From positions 5,441-69,440 of the forward strand of contig CAYLLN010000031.1 of the NCBI GenBank assembly GCA_964384375.1: a stretch of 64,000 nucleotides of DNA. Direction: 5' to 3'. The notes beneath the pieces are model-generated. The model did not search any database and had not been told where the DNA came from. It saw only the letters and a program-made list of their open reading frames with translations. A program made the translations under genes and the position numbers. Source of the stretch: CAYLLN01 sp964384375. Its GTDB lineage: Bacteria; Planctomycetota; Planctomycetia; Pirellulales; Pirellulaceae. Shown piece after piece: positions 1 through 9,985 of this stretch (within the stretch, counting starts at the first letter, position 1; the number at the start of each line of letters is the position of its first letter).

Positions 1-617
1 ATATCGACTCGACCGTCGGCGACAAGCTCCGCTCGGCGGTCAAGCTCACCTGCACGTGCCAGAATCCGGCCGGCGGCTGGCGCTATTCGCCGCAACCGAC
101 GGACGCAGACCTGTCGATCACGATTTGCCAGATCATGGGGCTGCGAGCGGCGCGCGACGCGGGGATTCATGTCCCCGATCCGGTCCGTGAGAAGTGCATC
201 GACTACGTGAAGAAAAGTCAGAATGCCGACGGCGGCTTTCGGTATCAGATCAGTTCAGGCGGGCACAGCTCGTTTCCGCTCACGGCGGCGGGTGTCGTCT
301 CGCTGTATAGCGCCGGCATCTATGACGGCGAGCCGGTCGATAAGGCCCTGAAGTGGCTGATGAAGTACCTGCCCGGCACGGGATCGAGCAACACGGGGTA
401 CTTCTACTACGGCCACTATTACGCGGTGCAGGCGATGTGGCATGCCGGCGGCGATTACTGGACGAAGTGGTACCCGGCAATTCGCGAGACCCTGCTGGCC
501 CGGCAAAGCTCGGACGGCTCGTTCGCCGATCAGGAGGTATGTGCGGAGTTCGGCACGGCGATGGCGTGCATCATTTTGCAGATGCCGAATAATTACCTGC
601 CGATTTTTAGTCCGTAG
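1..617 (+). CDS. Prenyltransferase/squalene-cyclase-like repeat protein, 3' part
   Basis: The reading frame is open from the window edge, so only the C-terminal ~204 residues are present. It shows repeats of the terpene-cyclase alpha/alpha barrel: short G-G-W/F and D-G-S-F blocks (GGWRY, DGGFRY, DGSFAD), each at the end of a helix pair, as in squalene-hopene cyclase and prenyltransferase beta subunits. The protein ends with AMACIILQMPNNYLPIF, a usual ending of planctomycete proteins of this type. I see no DXDD cyclase motif in the visible part, so catalytic activity cannot be claimed. The first in-frame ATG, at 135, is internal to the repeat domain and is not the start. Confidence 0.8.
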   Translation, partial: IDSTVGDKLRSAVKLTCTCQNPAGGWRYSPQPTDADLSITICQIMGLRAARDAGIHVPDPVREKCIDYVKKSQNADGGFRYQISSGGHSSFPLTAAGVVSLYSAGIYDGEPVDKALKWLMKYLPGTGSSNTGYFYYGHYYAVQAMWHAGGDYWTKWYPAIRETLLARQSSDGSFADQEVCAEFGTAMACIILQMPNNYLPIFSP

Positions 618-650
618 ACCAAAGCCGTAGAACGTCGATGGCTCAGACGA

Positions 651-726
651 TCACGAAAGCACGAAAGGGGAGGAGAGGAAACGTTGTTTGCTGTTTCGTG
701 TCTTCACTAGCTTCGTGTTTTCGTGA
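651..726. repeat. Decayed inverted repeat
   Basis: Two arms built of the word CACGAAA/TTTCGTG face each other at 651-667 and 711-726, between the end of the cyclase-like gene and the end of queE. The arms match imperfectly. It may act as a bidirectional terminator for the two converging genes or be an old intergenic repeat. Confidence 0.4.
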
Positions 727-772
727 CCATTCGTGCCAACACGCTGGCCTCGACGGTCAGCACTGGTGGCCA

Positions 773-1558
773 TCACGTTCCCCGTTTCGCGCCGTACCAC
801 TCGATGTGCTGACGGGGACAGAAGATGAAGCTCTGCTCGCGGCAGTAGGGCCGTAGCCACGCGGCAATGCGGGTGAGGGCCGCGGAATCGGTTCCTTGCG
901 GCATGAGCAGAACGCGGTCGCGGCGGACGGCGGGAAACTGGGCGAGCCACGTTTGCACGTCAGCAGTGTCGGCCGGCGAGTCGATGACGAACTTGAGTTG
1001 ATAGTCGTAGTCGTTGGTGAGGCGGCGAATCACCTCCGGCTGATGGCGCGTCCGCTCGTGGCGAGTCGCCCATTTGCCGGCTCGCTCGACCTGCGGCGTG
1101 GAACTGGCCAGCTTGGGACTGATCGACATCAGATCGCACCGGACCGGCAGGTGCAGCGTGCCGGCCGTTTCGATCGTGATGTGCCAGCCGGCCGTTTTGA
1201 GTTGCTCGCACAAGGGAATGAGTTCGGCAAAGAGCATCGGCTCGCCGCCAGTGATGACGACATGGCGGATTTCATCCCGATCATCGTCACGCATCCCGAC
1301 ATCAATGCGTTCTGGCAGCGGGCCGTGTTTCAGCTTCTGAGTTTCGGTCAGGATTTCTTCGACCGACCAGTCCTCGCCCTCGGGCGACCAGGAAGTGTAG
1401 GGCGTATCGCAGAACCAGCACCGCAGGTTGCAGCCGCTCGCGCGGACGAAGACGCTGGGCGTGCCGGTGAGCAAACCTTCCCCTTGAAGCGACGGATAGA
1501 TTTCGGCGATGAGCAAGCGAAGCGGGAGCGGAGAGGAAGTTGCGGAAGAACCGTTCAA
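773..1558 (-). CDS. queE: 7-carboxy-7-deazaguanine synthase
   Basis: Radical SAM enzyme that converts 6-carboxytetrahydropterin to 7-carboxy-7-deazaguanine in the preQ0/queuosine pathway. The N-terminus EIYPSLQGEG is typical of QueE, followed by the CX3CX2C cluster motif at C43, C47 and C50 (GCNLRCWFC), with an aromatic residue before the third Cys. The SAM-binding ITGGEPML follows near residue 106. Length (261 aa) is slightly above the usual 210-250. It is divergent from the small monooxygenase gene that starts just upstream. Another queuosine gene, tgt, lies at 40.4-41.5 kb in this window, so the pathway is probably complete in the genome. Confidence 0.93.
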   Translation of the reverse strand: MNGSSATSSPLPLRLLIAEIYPSLQGEGLLTGTPSVFVRASGCNLRCWFCDTPYTSWSPEGEDWSVEEILTETQKLKHGPLPERIDVGMRDDDRDEIRHVVITGGEPMLFAELIPLCEQLKTAGWHITIETAGTLHLPVRCDLMSISPKLASSTPQVERAGKWATRHERTRHQPEVIRRLTNDYDYQLKFVIDSPADTADVQTWLAQFPAVRRDRVLLMPQGTDSAALTRIAAWLRPYCREQSFIFCPRQHIEWYGAKRGT

Positions 1559-1624
1559 TCATAACAAGCGTGACCGATGCGTCGCGGCAGGTTTCGCTGG
1601 TACAGCAGCACATTGATCGCGAGA

Positions 1625-1978
1625 ATGGCCAACATGACAACGCTCGCCCGACTTCCCGACCCGCCGTACTACGCCGTGATCTTCACTTCGCGACGAACGG
1701 CCAGCGATTCGGCTGGCTATGCCATCGCTGCGGAGCGGATGGTCGAGCTGGCGAAGGATCAGCCGGGGTTCTTGGGGATCGAATCGGCTCGCGGCGAAGA
1801 CGGCGTAGGAATCACCGTGTCGTACTGGACAAACGAAGAGGCAATTCGCTCCTGGCGGGAGCAAGCCGAGCATCGACTTGCCCAGCAGTCGGGTCGGCAA
1901 ACCTGGTACGCGGAGTATGAGCTGCGCGTGGCGCGGGTCGAGCGGGCTTATGGCTTTCGAGCGGAGACACGCGAGTGA
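1625..1978 (+). CDS. Antibiotic biosynthesis monooxygenase (ABM) family protein
   Basis: Small ferredoxin-like alpha/beta protein of the ABM/YgiN type. The centre PPYYAVIFTSRR, then ERMVELAKDQPGFLGIESARGEDGVGITVSYWTNEEAI, is characteristic: beta strand, helix, the PGFLG turn, and the YW near the dimer interface. Homologues are often annotated as heme-degrading or quinol monooxygenases, but many are uncharacterised; no specific substrate can be named. I chose the ATG at 1625; the ATG at 1634 is equally possible, and the longer frame from 1577 overlaps the queE promoter region. The gene is monocistronic and divergent from queE. Confidence 0.8.
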   Translation: MANMTTLARLPDPPYYAVIFTSRRTASDSAGYAIAAERMVELAKDQPGFLGIESARGEDGVGITVSYWTNEEAIRSWREQAEHRLAQQSGRQTWYAEYELRVARVERAYGFRAETRE

Positions 1979-2017
1979 AGGGAACGGCAAGCCGGGCAGA
2001 TTGGTGCCGATAGCCGA

Positions 2018-2227
2018 TTACTCGTCCTTGCGTGGCAGACGTGGCTTGTTGGTCGAACGGCTCGTGTCGCCCCCCTTGTTGGTGCCGCGGATGGAATCGA
2101 GCCAGTCGAGATATTCCTCGATTTCAGCCAGCGGCATCCCCAGCGAGAGGGCCGATTTGATCGCTTCCGTCCGCTCCAGAAAGGTCTCGGCATGCTCGAG
2201 CAACAGCTTGGCGATTTCGTGAGACAT
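2018..2227 (-). CDS. Small conserved hypothetical protein
   Basis: A 69-residue protein with a helical N-terminal half (HEIAKLLLEHAETFLERTEAI) and a second helix containing LAEIEEYLDWLD, followed by a basic, disordered tail rich in K, R and T. No known fold is recognised. Length, acidic helices and basic tail suggest a small soluble regulator or adaptor, but that is a guess. It lies between two unrelated genes and is not obviously in an operon. Confidence 0.6.
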   Translation of the reverse strand: MSHEIAKLLLEHAETFLERTEAIKSALSLGMPLAEIEEYLDWLDSIRGTNKGGDTSRSTNKPRLPRKDE

Positions 2228-2374
2228 GCCGCGCGGGGCGTTGCACTCGAGGAGCGAGCCGCCAGTGAAAGAGAGCGGCCTCTCGTGAATCGTGCACTTC
2301 GCGGGGCGTAAGTCAAGCGGATTATGTGCGGTTGACGCGTCCGCTTCATGCCGATTGTGGCGGCTCGGAGCGAG

Positions 2375-2566
2375 CTACTTATAGAGAATCAGCTTGTCCT
2401 GGCGCGTGCGGCGGAGGCGATAGACTTCGCTCCCGTGCTGGATCAGGATTTCGATCCGATCGCCGAGGAGTTCAGCCGAGTTCCACTTCTCGCGCGGCGG
2501 AGAAATGGCTGAAGCATCAGCCGGATCAGGCTGCTCAGTGGGCTGGATTGGTTCGGGATCGATCAT
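2375..2566 (-). CDS. hemP: Hemin uptake protein HemP
   Basis: The last 22 residues (ILIQHGSEVYRLRRTRQDKL...) match the HemP family: a short basic protein ending in a Y-x-L-R-x-T-x-x-x-K-L-I-L block. HemP proteins are small, Fur-regulated proteins linked to hemin uptake; in some bacteria they act as regulators of heme receptor expression. I chose the ATG at 2566 (63 aa, normal for the family). A longer frame begins at 2653, but it would run through the terminator-like hairpin at 2581-2632. It follows the DUF4198 gene on the same strand, suggesting a shared metal or heme function, possibly with premature termination between the two. Confidence 0.8.
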   Translation of the reverse strand: MIDPEPIQPTEQPDPADASAISPPREKWNSAELLGDRIEILIQHGSEVYRLRRTRQDKLILYK

Positions 2567-2580
2567 GTCCTTAACCGGCG

Positions 2581-2632
2581 AAAAACCGCGCCTCGCCCGG
2601 CGGCCCGCGGAGATGGGCCGGCCAGGCGAGGC
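2581..2632 (-). terminator. Terminator-type hairpin between DUF4198 gene and hemP
   Basis: On the minus strand, arms GCCTCGCC and GGCGAGGC (2625-2632 and 2590-2597) enclose a second stem (GGGCCG/CGGCCC complement at 601-606 and 615-620 of the 2 kb region, i.e. 2601-2606 and 2615-2620). After the stem comes GCGG then five T. It ends or attenuates the DUF4198 transcript before hemP. Confidence 0.65.
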
Positions 2633-2659
2633 CGCGGCTGCACGAGGAATCATTGGTCG

Positions 2660-3370
2660 CTACTTCACCGGCTGCGGCACGCGGAGAGCGAGCGTCGAGT
2701 AGTGATTCACCTGCGGATACTCCTTGTCCCCTTCCTTGCCAGCCTGCTTCACGACCCACTTGGCCCGGATCGAATGCACGCCCGGCTTGTCCGCTTTGAT
2801 CGTGATGCGGCCTTCGGCGTTCGTCTTGGCGGTCGATTCGTTCCCGTCGGGATCGAGGACGACGACCTCGCTCCCTTCGACCGGCTTGCCATCGAAGAGG
2901 ACTTCGAGATCGAGTCCGCTGGCGGCGGCGTGCGGCACAACATCCAGCGGCAGTTTCTCGTCGCGGCCGAGCGACTTCAGGTCAGCCGTGCTGTCGAGGA
3001 ACTTGGCGTGATACTGCAAGAGGAACACTTCACCGCGGCGCTCGAGCACACCGTACTTGATCGTGCCGGAAAGGGCCTTGGCGTCGGCCGGCAGGGCAGC
3101 AACCAGCGAGCCGATTTCATCGTTGAGCTGCTTCGTCAGCTTCTCGACCGGCAGCGACTTGCCGTCGGTCGTGCGGCCCCAAACCTTCACGTTCGTGATG
3201 CGATCGAGAAGCGTTGCCACGTCCGGCTCGGCCAGCTCGCTGAAATGGACCTGCACCTGCTCCTGGCCGGCGCTGTCCTTCGCGACGGTGATCCAGACGA
3301 AGTGAGCGAAGGCGGGGACGGCAGAGAGAGCCACCAACAAGGCGGCGAACGGAAAGAGGCGAGCTTTCAT
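2660..3370 (-). CDS. Secreted DUF4198 domain protein
   Basis: Signal peptide MKARLFPFAALLVALSAVPAFA is followed at once by HFVWI, the characteristic N-terminus of DUF4198 proteins, which are found near metal uptake genes (nickel/cobalt and TonB-type systems). The C-terminal half holds an Ig-like beta domain with VEGSEVVVLDPDGNESTAKTNAEGRITIK, resembling a Cna-B/carboxypeptidase-regulatory fold. Length 236 aa is normal. The exact ligand is unknown; a periplasmic metal-handling role is inferred from family context and from hemP downstream. A Fur-like palindrome lies about 46 bases upstream of the ATG. Confidence 0.8.
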   Translation of the reverse strand: MKARLFPFAALLVALSAVPAFAHFVWITVAKDSAGQEQVQVHFSELAEPDVATLLDRITNVKVWGRTTDGKSLPVEKLTKQLNDEIGSLVAALPADAKALSGTIKYGVLERRGEVFLLQYHAKFLDSTADLKSLGRDEKLPLDVVPHAAASGLDLEVLFDGKPVEGSEVVVLDPDGNESTAKTNAEGRITIKADKPGVHSIRAKWVVKQAGKEGDKEYPQVNHYSTLALRVPQPVK

Positions 3371-3410
3371 GGCGGTTTCCAGCGGGAGTTAGTGCGACCC
3401 AGCGATTCAA

Positions 3411-3430
3411 TTGATACTGAGTCTCAGTTG
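3411..3430 (-). promoter_or_regulatory. Fur-like palindromic operator candidate
   Basis: ACTGAG (3416-3421), a central T, then CTCAGT (3423-3428): a perfect 6-1-6 palindrome, flanked by TTGAT on the left. The TGA-nnnT-TCA type of spacing resembles Fur/Zur-class boxes. It sits 46-52 bases upstream of the DUF4198 gene, which leads to hemP. Identification as a Fur site is inference from context. Confidence 0.5.
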
Positions 3431-3547
3431 TGACAGCAGTTGATCCTCCAGCATAGCGAATGTCAAGAGGCTGGCGCGGAATGCGATCCGATAGGCTTTC
3501 GTCGCTTGAAGGTAACCGCCGCGGGAGGCAGAGGTTCCGAGCGCGAA

Positions 3548-3568
3548 TTCCCAAGCAGAGCTTGGGAA
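3548..3568. repeat. Intergenic palindrome, 9-bp arms, 3-base loop
   Basis: Arms TTCCCAAGC and GCTTGGGAA around AGA, followed by CGAGAG. It belongs to the set of short-loop palindromes scattered between genes in this window. Confidence 0.7.
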
Positions 3569-3603
3569 CGAGAGAGAAGTGGCTCGTGGAGCGTGCCTAC
3601 TAC

Positions 3604-4173
3604 TTACGCCTTCGGACGCCGCGGCATCTTCCGCGGGTGCGGCGGCGATTGTTGCGGCGGCAGCTCCAGGCCCGTCTCCTCGGCCCAGAGGTCCCGCTCT
3701 TCGTCGCTGGCGTAGTAGGCGAGCCAGATTTCCGGCTGCACATCCATGTCGAGGCAGTGCCAATGCAGAAAGTTCCGCGGCAGATCGATCTTCTTCTCGT
3801 GCGATGGGAGAATGTCGCGGATGATCAGCGTGTAGAGCTGCCGATCGGTCAAATGGTCCGTGAAATCGAGCACGATTCGCTGGTCGTACAATCGCTCCAG
3901 CGTTTCCCACAAAAGGGCGCGCAACTCGTCGTCACTCAGCTTGTCGGGCGCGGGGAGGACCAGCTCCGGATCGAACCAGCGGGCGATCGGCAGGACCGGG
4001 GCCCGTTCCCAGGCGAGCATCTGGGCGAGAAACTCGTTCTCGGCCTGCGTCGGCAGGCGGCGGCAGTCGAGAATGTGAACCGACTCGTCGAGAAACGGCT
4101 CCAACTCGTCCCGCAATTGGGCATTGAGCAGAAGCTGATCGACTTCGTCGGTTTCGCCGCGACCGGGGACCAT
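3604..4173 (-). CDS. Hypothetical protein, acidic, proline-rich tail
   Basis: A 189-residue soluble protein without signal peptide. It contains LHWHCLDMDVQPEIWLAYYASDEERDLWAEETGLELPPQ, with many conserved-looking His, Trp and acidic residues, and ends in a basic Pro-rich tail. No known domain is recognised. The start at 4173 (MVPGRGETDEVDQLL) is preferred, because codons upstream to 4272 read like non-coding Arg/Pro/Gly-rich sequence. The gene stands alone between the DUF4198 and pyrF genes. It may be a lineage-specific planctomycete family. Confidence 0.6.
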   Translation of the reverse strand: MVPGRGETDEVDQLLLNAQLRDELEPFLDESVHILDCRRLPTQAENEFLAQMLAWERAPVLPIARWFDPELVLPAPDKLSDDELRALLWETLERLYDQRIVLDFTDHLTDRQLYTLIIRDILPSHEKKIDLPRNFLHWHCLDMDVQPEIWLAYYASDEERDLWAEETGLELPPQQSPPHPRKMPRRPKA

Positions 4174-4433
4174 AACACCACCTGCAAAAAGCCGGGGCGG
4201 GCCGGCCAAGTGGCCCGCACCGCGGCGTGCAAAATCCAGCCTCGACTCTACCAAGGCGGCCAAGCGCCGCAAGCAAAACTTGGGCGAAAACCGCGGCCGA
4301 TCGCGAGATTTTTAGAGCCGTCCACGCTACGAGCGGCAGGATCGCGAGAGTCTTCGCAGCCGGCAGAGTCGCAGCGCCAACCAGCGGAAGCGCGTGTTAA
4401 GTGGGGCAAACACGGCGTGACAGCATGACGTGC

Positions 4434-5372
4434 CTACAGCCGCCCAGCCGGCGTTTCGGTCCGCAATTGGCCAATCATCTCGCGCGTGGCAAACTCAACC
4501 GCCTCCTGCCAGCGGCCGGGAGCAAACTTGCCCGCCAGATCCTTGCGTGCATGCGCAAAGATGATGCCGCGCGAATTGTTGATGATCGCGCCGAGGCCAT
4601 GTTCGTCAAAGGCCGCAGCACAGTCCTTCGCCGTGCCCCCCTGCGCTCCAAAACCGGGAATCAGCAGCCAGGTGTGCGGCATTGCCTGTCGAAGCTCGGC
4701 GAGTTCGTGCGGGTAGGTCGCGCCGACAACGGCGCCGACGAGACCGTAGGGCGAAGTGTTTCCCTCGCTGATGCTTCGGGTTTGTATAGCGAGCGACTCG
4801 ACGTATTCCGCGACGTGTCGATAGAGCGGCCGGCCATCGGCCACGATGTCCTGAAAACGCTTGCCGCCTGGGTTGCTCGTCTTCACGAGGACGAAATTTC
4901 CCGCGCCGCGAGCTTTCGCCACATCGACAAACGGCGTGAGGCTGTCGTCGCCGAGATAGGGACTAACCGTCAGCGCATCGCACCCCCATGGGCTCGCACT
5001 TCCGGGACCAAGATACGCCTCGGCATAGCCCTGCGCCGTGCTGCCGATATCGTTCCGCTTGCCATCGAGGATGACGAGCAAACCCTTCGACGCTGCGTAG
5101 GCGATCACTTCGCCCAGAGCCACACAGCCAGCGGGACCAAGCTGTTCGAAGAATGCGGCCTGCGGTTTGACCGCGGCGACCAGCGGCGCGACCACGTCAA
5201 TCACGCCGCGGCAGAAGGCGACATAGCCGTGAGCTGTCGCTTCTAATCCCTCGCCGGAGATCAGTCCCGCCGGCAAACTCTCGGCCCGCGGATCGAGGCC
5301 CACGAGCACGGGATTCTTCACGCGGCGAACGGCAGCGGTCAGGCGATCAGCGAAATGCACGGCAGCCGACAT
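4434..5372 (-). CDS. pyrF: Orotidine 5'-phosphate decarboxylase (PyrF type 2)
   Basis: Catalyses the last step of UMP synthesis, OMP to UMP. The active-site block LVILDGKRNDIGSTAQGYAEA (near residues 96-116) carries the K-x-x-D triad pattern of the type 2 subfamily. The phosphate-binding end is visible as LLIPGFGAQGG and NNSRGI. Length 312 aa is normal for subfamily 2 rather than the shorter E. coli type. It starts three bases after the fba stop, so the two genes are almost certainly cotranscribed. Confidence 0.95.
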   Translation of the reverse strand: MSAAVHFADRLTAAVRRVKNPVLVGLDPRAESLPAGLISGEGLEATAHGYVAFCRGVIDVVAPLVAAVKPQAAFFEQLGPAGCVALGEVIAYAASKGLLVILDGKRNDIGSTAQGYAEAYLGPGSASPWGCDALTVSPYLGDDSLTPFVDVAKARGAGNFVLVKTSNPGGKRFQDIVADGRPLYRHVAEYVESLAIQTRSISEGNTSPYGLVGAVVGATYPHELAELRQAMPHTWLLIPGFGAQGGTAKDCAAAFDEHGLGAIINNSRGIIFAHARKDLAGKFAPGRWQEAVEFATREMIGQLRTETPAGRL

Positions 5373-5375
5373 AAC

Positions 5376-6392
5376 CTAGATCAATCCCGCCGCACGCATT
5401 TTGCTCGCGTTACCGGCCTGGCCGAACGAAACCATGCGGGCGACGCACACCTTCTTCATCGCGTCGCGGGCCGGCTTCAGGTAGTCGCGCGGGTCGAACT
5501 TCTCCGGCGTCTCGGAGAGGACCTTGCGAATGGCGGCGGTGATCGCGATGCGGCAGTCGGTATCGACGTTGATCTTCCGCACGCCGTGCTTGATCCCCTT
5601 CTGAATCTCCTCGACCGGCACGCCCCAGGTCTGCTTCATCTTGCCGCCGTACTTGTTCAGCTCGTCCTGCAAATCCTGCGGGACCGACGAGCTGCCGTGC
5701 ATGACGAGGTGGCAGTTGGGGAGTTGCTTGTGAATCTCGACGATCCGATCCATCGCCAGCACTTCGCCCGTCGGCTGCTTCGTGAACTTATACGCACCGT
5801 GGCTGGTGCCGATGGCGACGGCCAGAGCATCGACGCCGGTCTTCGCGACGAAGTCCTTCGCCTGCTCCGGATCGGTCAGCAGTTGCTCGCGAGAGAGTTT
5901 GCCCACTGCACCGTGGCCGTCTTCCTGTTCCCCTTCGCCATGTTCGAGCGAACCGAGGCAGCCGAGCTCTCCTTCAACCGAGACCCCTTTCGCGTGGGCC
6001 AGTTTTACCACGTCGCCGGTCACCTTCACGTTGTAGTCGTAGTCGGCGGGCGTCTTGCCGTCTTCCTTCAGCGAGCCGTCCATCATCACGCTCGTGAAGC
6101 CGTTGTCGATCGCCGACTGGCAGGTCGCCGGGCTATTGCCGTGATCCTGGTGCATGACGACTGGAATCTGCGGATACAGCTCAGCGGCCGCGAGCATCAG
6201 GTGCCGCAGGTAAGCATCTTGCGAGTACGACCGGGCCCCGCGCGAGGCCTGAATGATGACCGGCGAATCGGTCTCCTTGGCGGCCTCCATGATCGCCTGA
6301 ATCTGCTCCATGTTATTGACGTTGAACGCGGCCACGCCGTAGTCGTTGGCGGCAGCGTGATCGAGCACTTTGCGAAGGGGAACAAGCGGCAT
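5376..6392 (-). CDS. fba: Class II fructose-1,6-bisphosphate aldolase (Calvin type)
   Basis: Zinc-dependent aldolase cleaving fructose 1,6-bisphosphate to dihydroxyacetone phosphate and glyceraldehyde 3-phosphate. Visible motifs: GVAAFNVNNMEQIQAIMEAA at the N-terminus, the metal-binding VVMHQDHG, SVMMDGS, the VEGELG metal ligand region, AIGTSHGAYKF, LVMHGSSSVP, and KINVDTDCRIA. The motif pattern and 338-residue length match the Calvin-cycle subfamily. An SD-like GAGG precedes the ATG. It is followed by pyrF with a 3-base gap. Confidence 0.97.
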   Translation of the reverse strand: MPLVPLRKVLDHAAANDYGVAAFNVNNMEQIQAIMEAAKETDSPVIIQASRGARSYSQDAYLRHLMLAAAELYPQIPVVMHQDHGNSPATCQSAIDNGFTSVMMDGSLKEDGKTPADYDYNVKVTGDVVKLAHAKGVSVEGELGCLGSLEHGEGEQEDGHGAVGKLSREQLLTDPEQAKDFVAKTGVDALAVAIGTSHGAYKFTKQPTGEVLAMDRIVEIHKQLPNCHLVMHGSSSVPQDLQDELNKYGGKMKQTWGVPVEEIQKGIKHGVRKINVDTDCRIAITAAIRKVLSETPEKFDPRDYLKPARDAMKKVCVARMVSFGQAGNASKMRAAGLI

Positions 6393-6518
6393 GGCGGGCC
6401 TCGGGCGATAGGCGGTAGTAAGTTTCGCCTGCGATTATCGAGCGGCTTTCGACTTCTCGCAATGGCCGGGACGGCGACGCGATACAGCGAATCCGCGTCA
6501 ATTCCACAAGGGAAGACG

Positions 6519-7430
6519 CTATTCCGTTGGCGTGGCCAGTGGGGCGGAGATTTGCCCCGGTGCAAAGAGATCGTCCCACTGCGTCTGAGCCACACGGACG
6601 AGCAACAGCGTCCGCTCGACACGCCCCGCAGCCGTTTCGCTGAAAAAGTTCTCGCCGAGCCCCTTCACATCGGGCGTTGTCGAAACGACGAGCACTTGCC
6701 CTGCGGTGAGCGTCGCCACCGTCCGGAGCCGATCGAGCACCACGCGGTCGCGGCCGACGCGCTGCATCAGCGAGCCGTCCTGCTGGGCCCATTTGTTCTG
6801 CAACTCGCCGTGCTCAATCTCCGGTGTCAGGTCGAGCCGCACGCGGCCATCCCCTTGCGGATACGGCTTGAGAGCGAGCAAGCACTGCGCGTTTTCCAAA
6901 ACATTCCCGCGGACCGCACCTTCTTCCTGCGTGAGGAACGCGAGCGAGGGATAGGTCTTCGAAACGACGACTTTCGCCCGCCGCCCCGTGCGACAGGAGA
7001 GTCGCCGCTGTCCGCGACTGGTTTGCGTATCGCTGGTGTCGATGTCTTCCGCCCGCTCCTCAGTCTGATCGGCGGCAGCATCGAGCGCCGCTCTGAGCTC
7101 CGTCGGAAGCTGCTGGCCCAAGATTCCGACACGCAGGCCATTGGCGGCCAGCTCGCGGCGCACTTCTGGAGGAAAATGCAGCTCGTCCGCTTCGGACCAG
7201 ATCTGATCGTGAGCCGCTTTGTCGGACACTGGCAGCCGGACAAACGCCAGTTCCAGTACGACGCTGTCGGGCGACATCCGCGCCGGCGGCAATTGACTTG
7301 GCTCGTCCGGCTGCTTCTGCCACTGCGAGCAGCCGGCGACTAGCGCGATCATGCAACCTAGCGCGCAGCAAAACGCAATCCGCGGCAGGCGCGCGGCAGC
7401 GCAATCCAATGCAGAAGAGGCCAGCCTCAT
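6519..7430 (-). CDS. Putative lipoprotein of unknown function
   Basis: The N-terminus has a hydrophobic stretch ending in the lipobox LVAGC (Cys34), so it should be lipid-anchored. A domain of about 250 residues follows, with VVLELAFVRLPVS and a later part RVRLDLTPEIEHGELQNKWAQQDG that resembles beta-strand regions of secretin-like proteins. No catalytic motif is seen. Length 303 aa. It lies just upstream of fba and downstream of another lipoprotein gene on the same strand, but spacing does not force an operon. Confidence 0.65.
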   Translation of the reverse strand: MRLASSALDCAAARLPRIAFCCALGCMIALVAGCSQWQKQPDEPSQLPPARMSPDSVVLELAFVRLPVSDKAAHDQIWSEADELHFPPEVRRELAANGLRVGILGQQLPTELRAALDAAADQTEERAEDIDTSDTQTSRGQRRLSCRTGRRAKVVVSKTYPSLAFLTQEEGAVRGNVLENAQCLLALKPYPQGDGRVRLDLTPEIEHGELQNKWAQQDGSLMQRVGRDRVVLDRLRTVATLTAGQVLVVSTTPDVKGLGENFFSETAAGRVERTLLLVRVAQTQWDDLFAPGQISAPLATPTE

Positions 7431-7492
7431 GCTAGCACGACCGGGTAGAGACAGAATCTGACCGCCGAGGCGCGGAGGGTACGAGTGGCGAC

Positions 7493-8509
7493 TTACCGCG
7501 TCAATTCCGATTTCCCGGTCGCCTCGGGCGCGCTGGCCGCACTCGCCATCCGCTCGCCACGAATCCGTTGCGAAAAACGAGGGTCGTCCTTGTATCGCAA
7601 AGCCAGGTCGTTCACTCGGGCCGCTTGTTTCAGATCGGCGAATGGCCGGCTGTTATCGAGCAGTCCCAAATCGTAGGCCAATTGGTCGGCAAAACCGGGC
7701 AAGAGCACGCGGTAGTCATACGGCACGCGGCCCGGCGCGAGCGTGTTGATGTGCCGCACAATGTTGGTCGTGCAGTTGTTCGTCAGCGTGTCGTAGTACT
7801 CCGGCTTGTCGCGCAATTCATTGGCCCGCTTCATCACATCGAGCAGGAGAGAGCGGGCCTGGTCGGGCGTCGCCTTGGTCCGATAGATGAGCACATCGAC
7901 ATCGCGATATTCCGTCCGGACGCGGACCAGGTCGCGCTCGTCGGCGATGACGTAGATCAACTCAAACTGGCCGAACAGGCCGAGCGTAGGCGAGTACGCT
8001 TCCCCCTGCTCCAGCCGCACTTCGACCGACACACCCACATAGTCGCCGTTGGCAAAGCCAAAACTTAGCATCGTGTGGGCCAGAGCCGGCGATTCGTTGA
8101 ACGGCACCATCAGGAAATCGACGGTCTGAATCTGCGACAGGTCGTAGGTCCGGTCGTACTGCTCGACGAGACAATCGCGGTAGCTGAAGAACTCGCAGTT
8201 GCGGACGTTGTGAATGTGCAGCTTGTCCCCGTCGAGTTCCGCATACGCCAGCGTTTTGTGTTCGGGAATCCAGTTCTTGTCGTTCGTCGGACCAGCCTGC
8301 GCGGCAGCAATCGGATTGAGCAGCTTGGGGAGCACACCGGCGCGAGCGGCGCCGGCATCCGTCGGCAGGTCGGATTGAAAGAGGGCCTGCACCAGCGGAT
8401 CGGCGTGACTAACGCCCGCCTGATTCGACCGGCAGCCGAAAGCCGCCAGCGCGCAGGTCCAGCCTAGCAAGCAGCACCAGCGCGCGACGGCAGGCAGAAC
8501 GGCCCTCAT
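7493..8509 (-). CDS. DUF4105 (Lnb N-terminal-like) lipoprotein
   Basis: A lipobox AAFGC follows a hydrophobic segment, so it is probably a lipoprotein. The central region carries the DUF4105 pattern: KTLAYAELDGDKLHIHNVRNCEF, then SFGFANGDYVGVSVEVR, then YYDTLTNNCTTNIVRHIN, with the Cys of the NC motif that is conserved in this NlpC/P60-like superfamily of membrane-proximal hydrolases. Substrate is unknown. I prefer the start at 8509 (MRAVLPAVARWCCLLGW) because it gives a normal signal peptide; the ORF itself extends to 8560. Confidence 0.8.
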   Translation of the reverse strand: MRAVLPAVARWCCLLGWTCALAAFGCRSNQAGVSHADPLVQALFQSDLPTDAGAARAGVLPKLLNPIAAAQAGPTNDKNWIPEHKTLAYAELDGDKLHIHNVRNCEFFSYRDCLVEQYDRTYDLSQIQTVDFLMVPFNESPALAHTMLSFGFANGDYVGVSVEVRLEQGEAYSPTLGLFGQFELIYVIADERDLVRVRTEYRDVDVLIYRTKATPDQARSLLLDVMKRANELRDKPEYYDTLTNNCTTNIVRHINTLAPGRVPYDYRVLLPGFADQLAYDLGLLDNSRPFADLKQAARVNDLALRYKDDPRFSQRIRGERMASAASAPEATGKSELTR

Positions 8510-8584
8510 GGCCGGGGAAATACCAAAGCGGGGCAATTGGGGCAAGAGATGCCTGGCCAAAGTTCGTGGCCAGACGAGGCCAAC

Positions 8585-9985
<1,401 letters not shown>

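Noticed and set aside
3460..4428. Plus-strand ORF of 322 codons
   Set aside because: Antisense to the hypothetical gene at 3604-4173; composition is Arg/Gln/Leu-rich without any recognisable domain or ribosome site.
5355..7343. Long plus-strand ORF of 662 codons
   Set aside because: It lies antisense to fba and a lipoprotein gene and has a low-complexity Arg/Leu/His composition, typical of a shadow ORF in GC-rich DNA.
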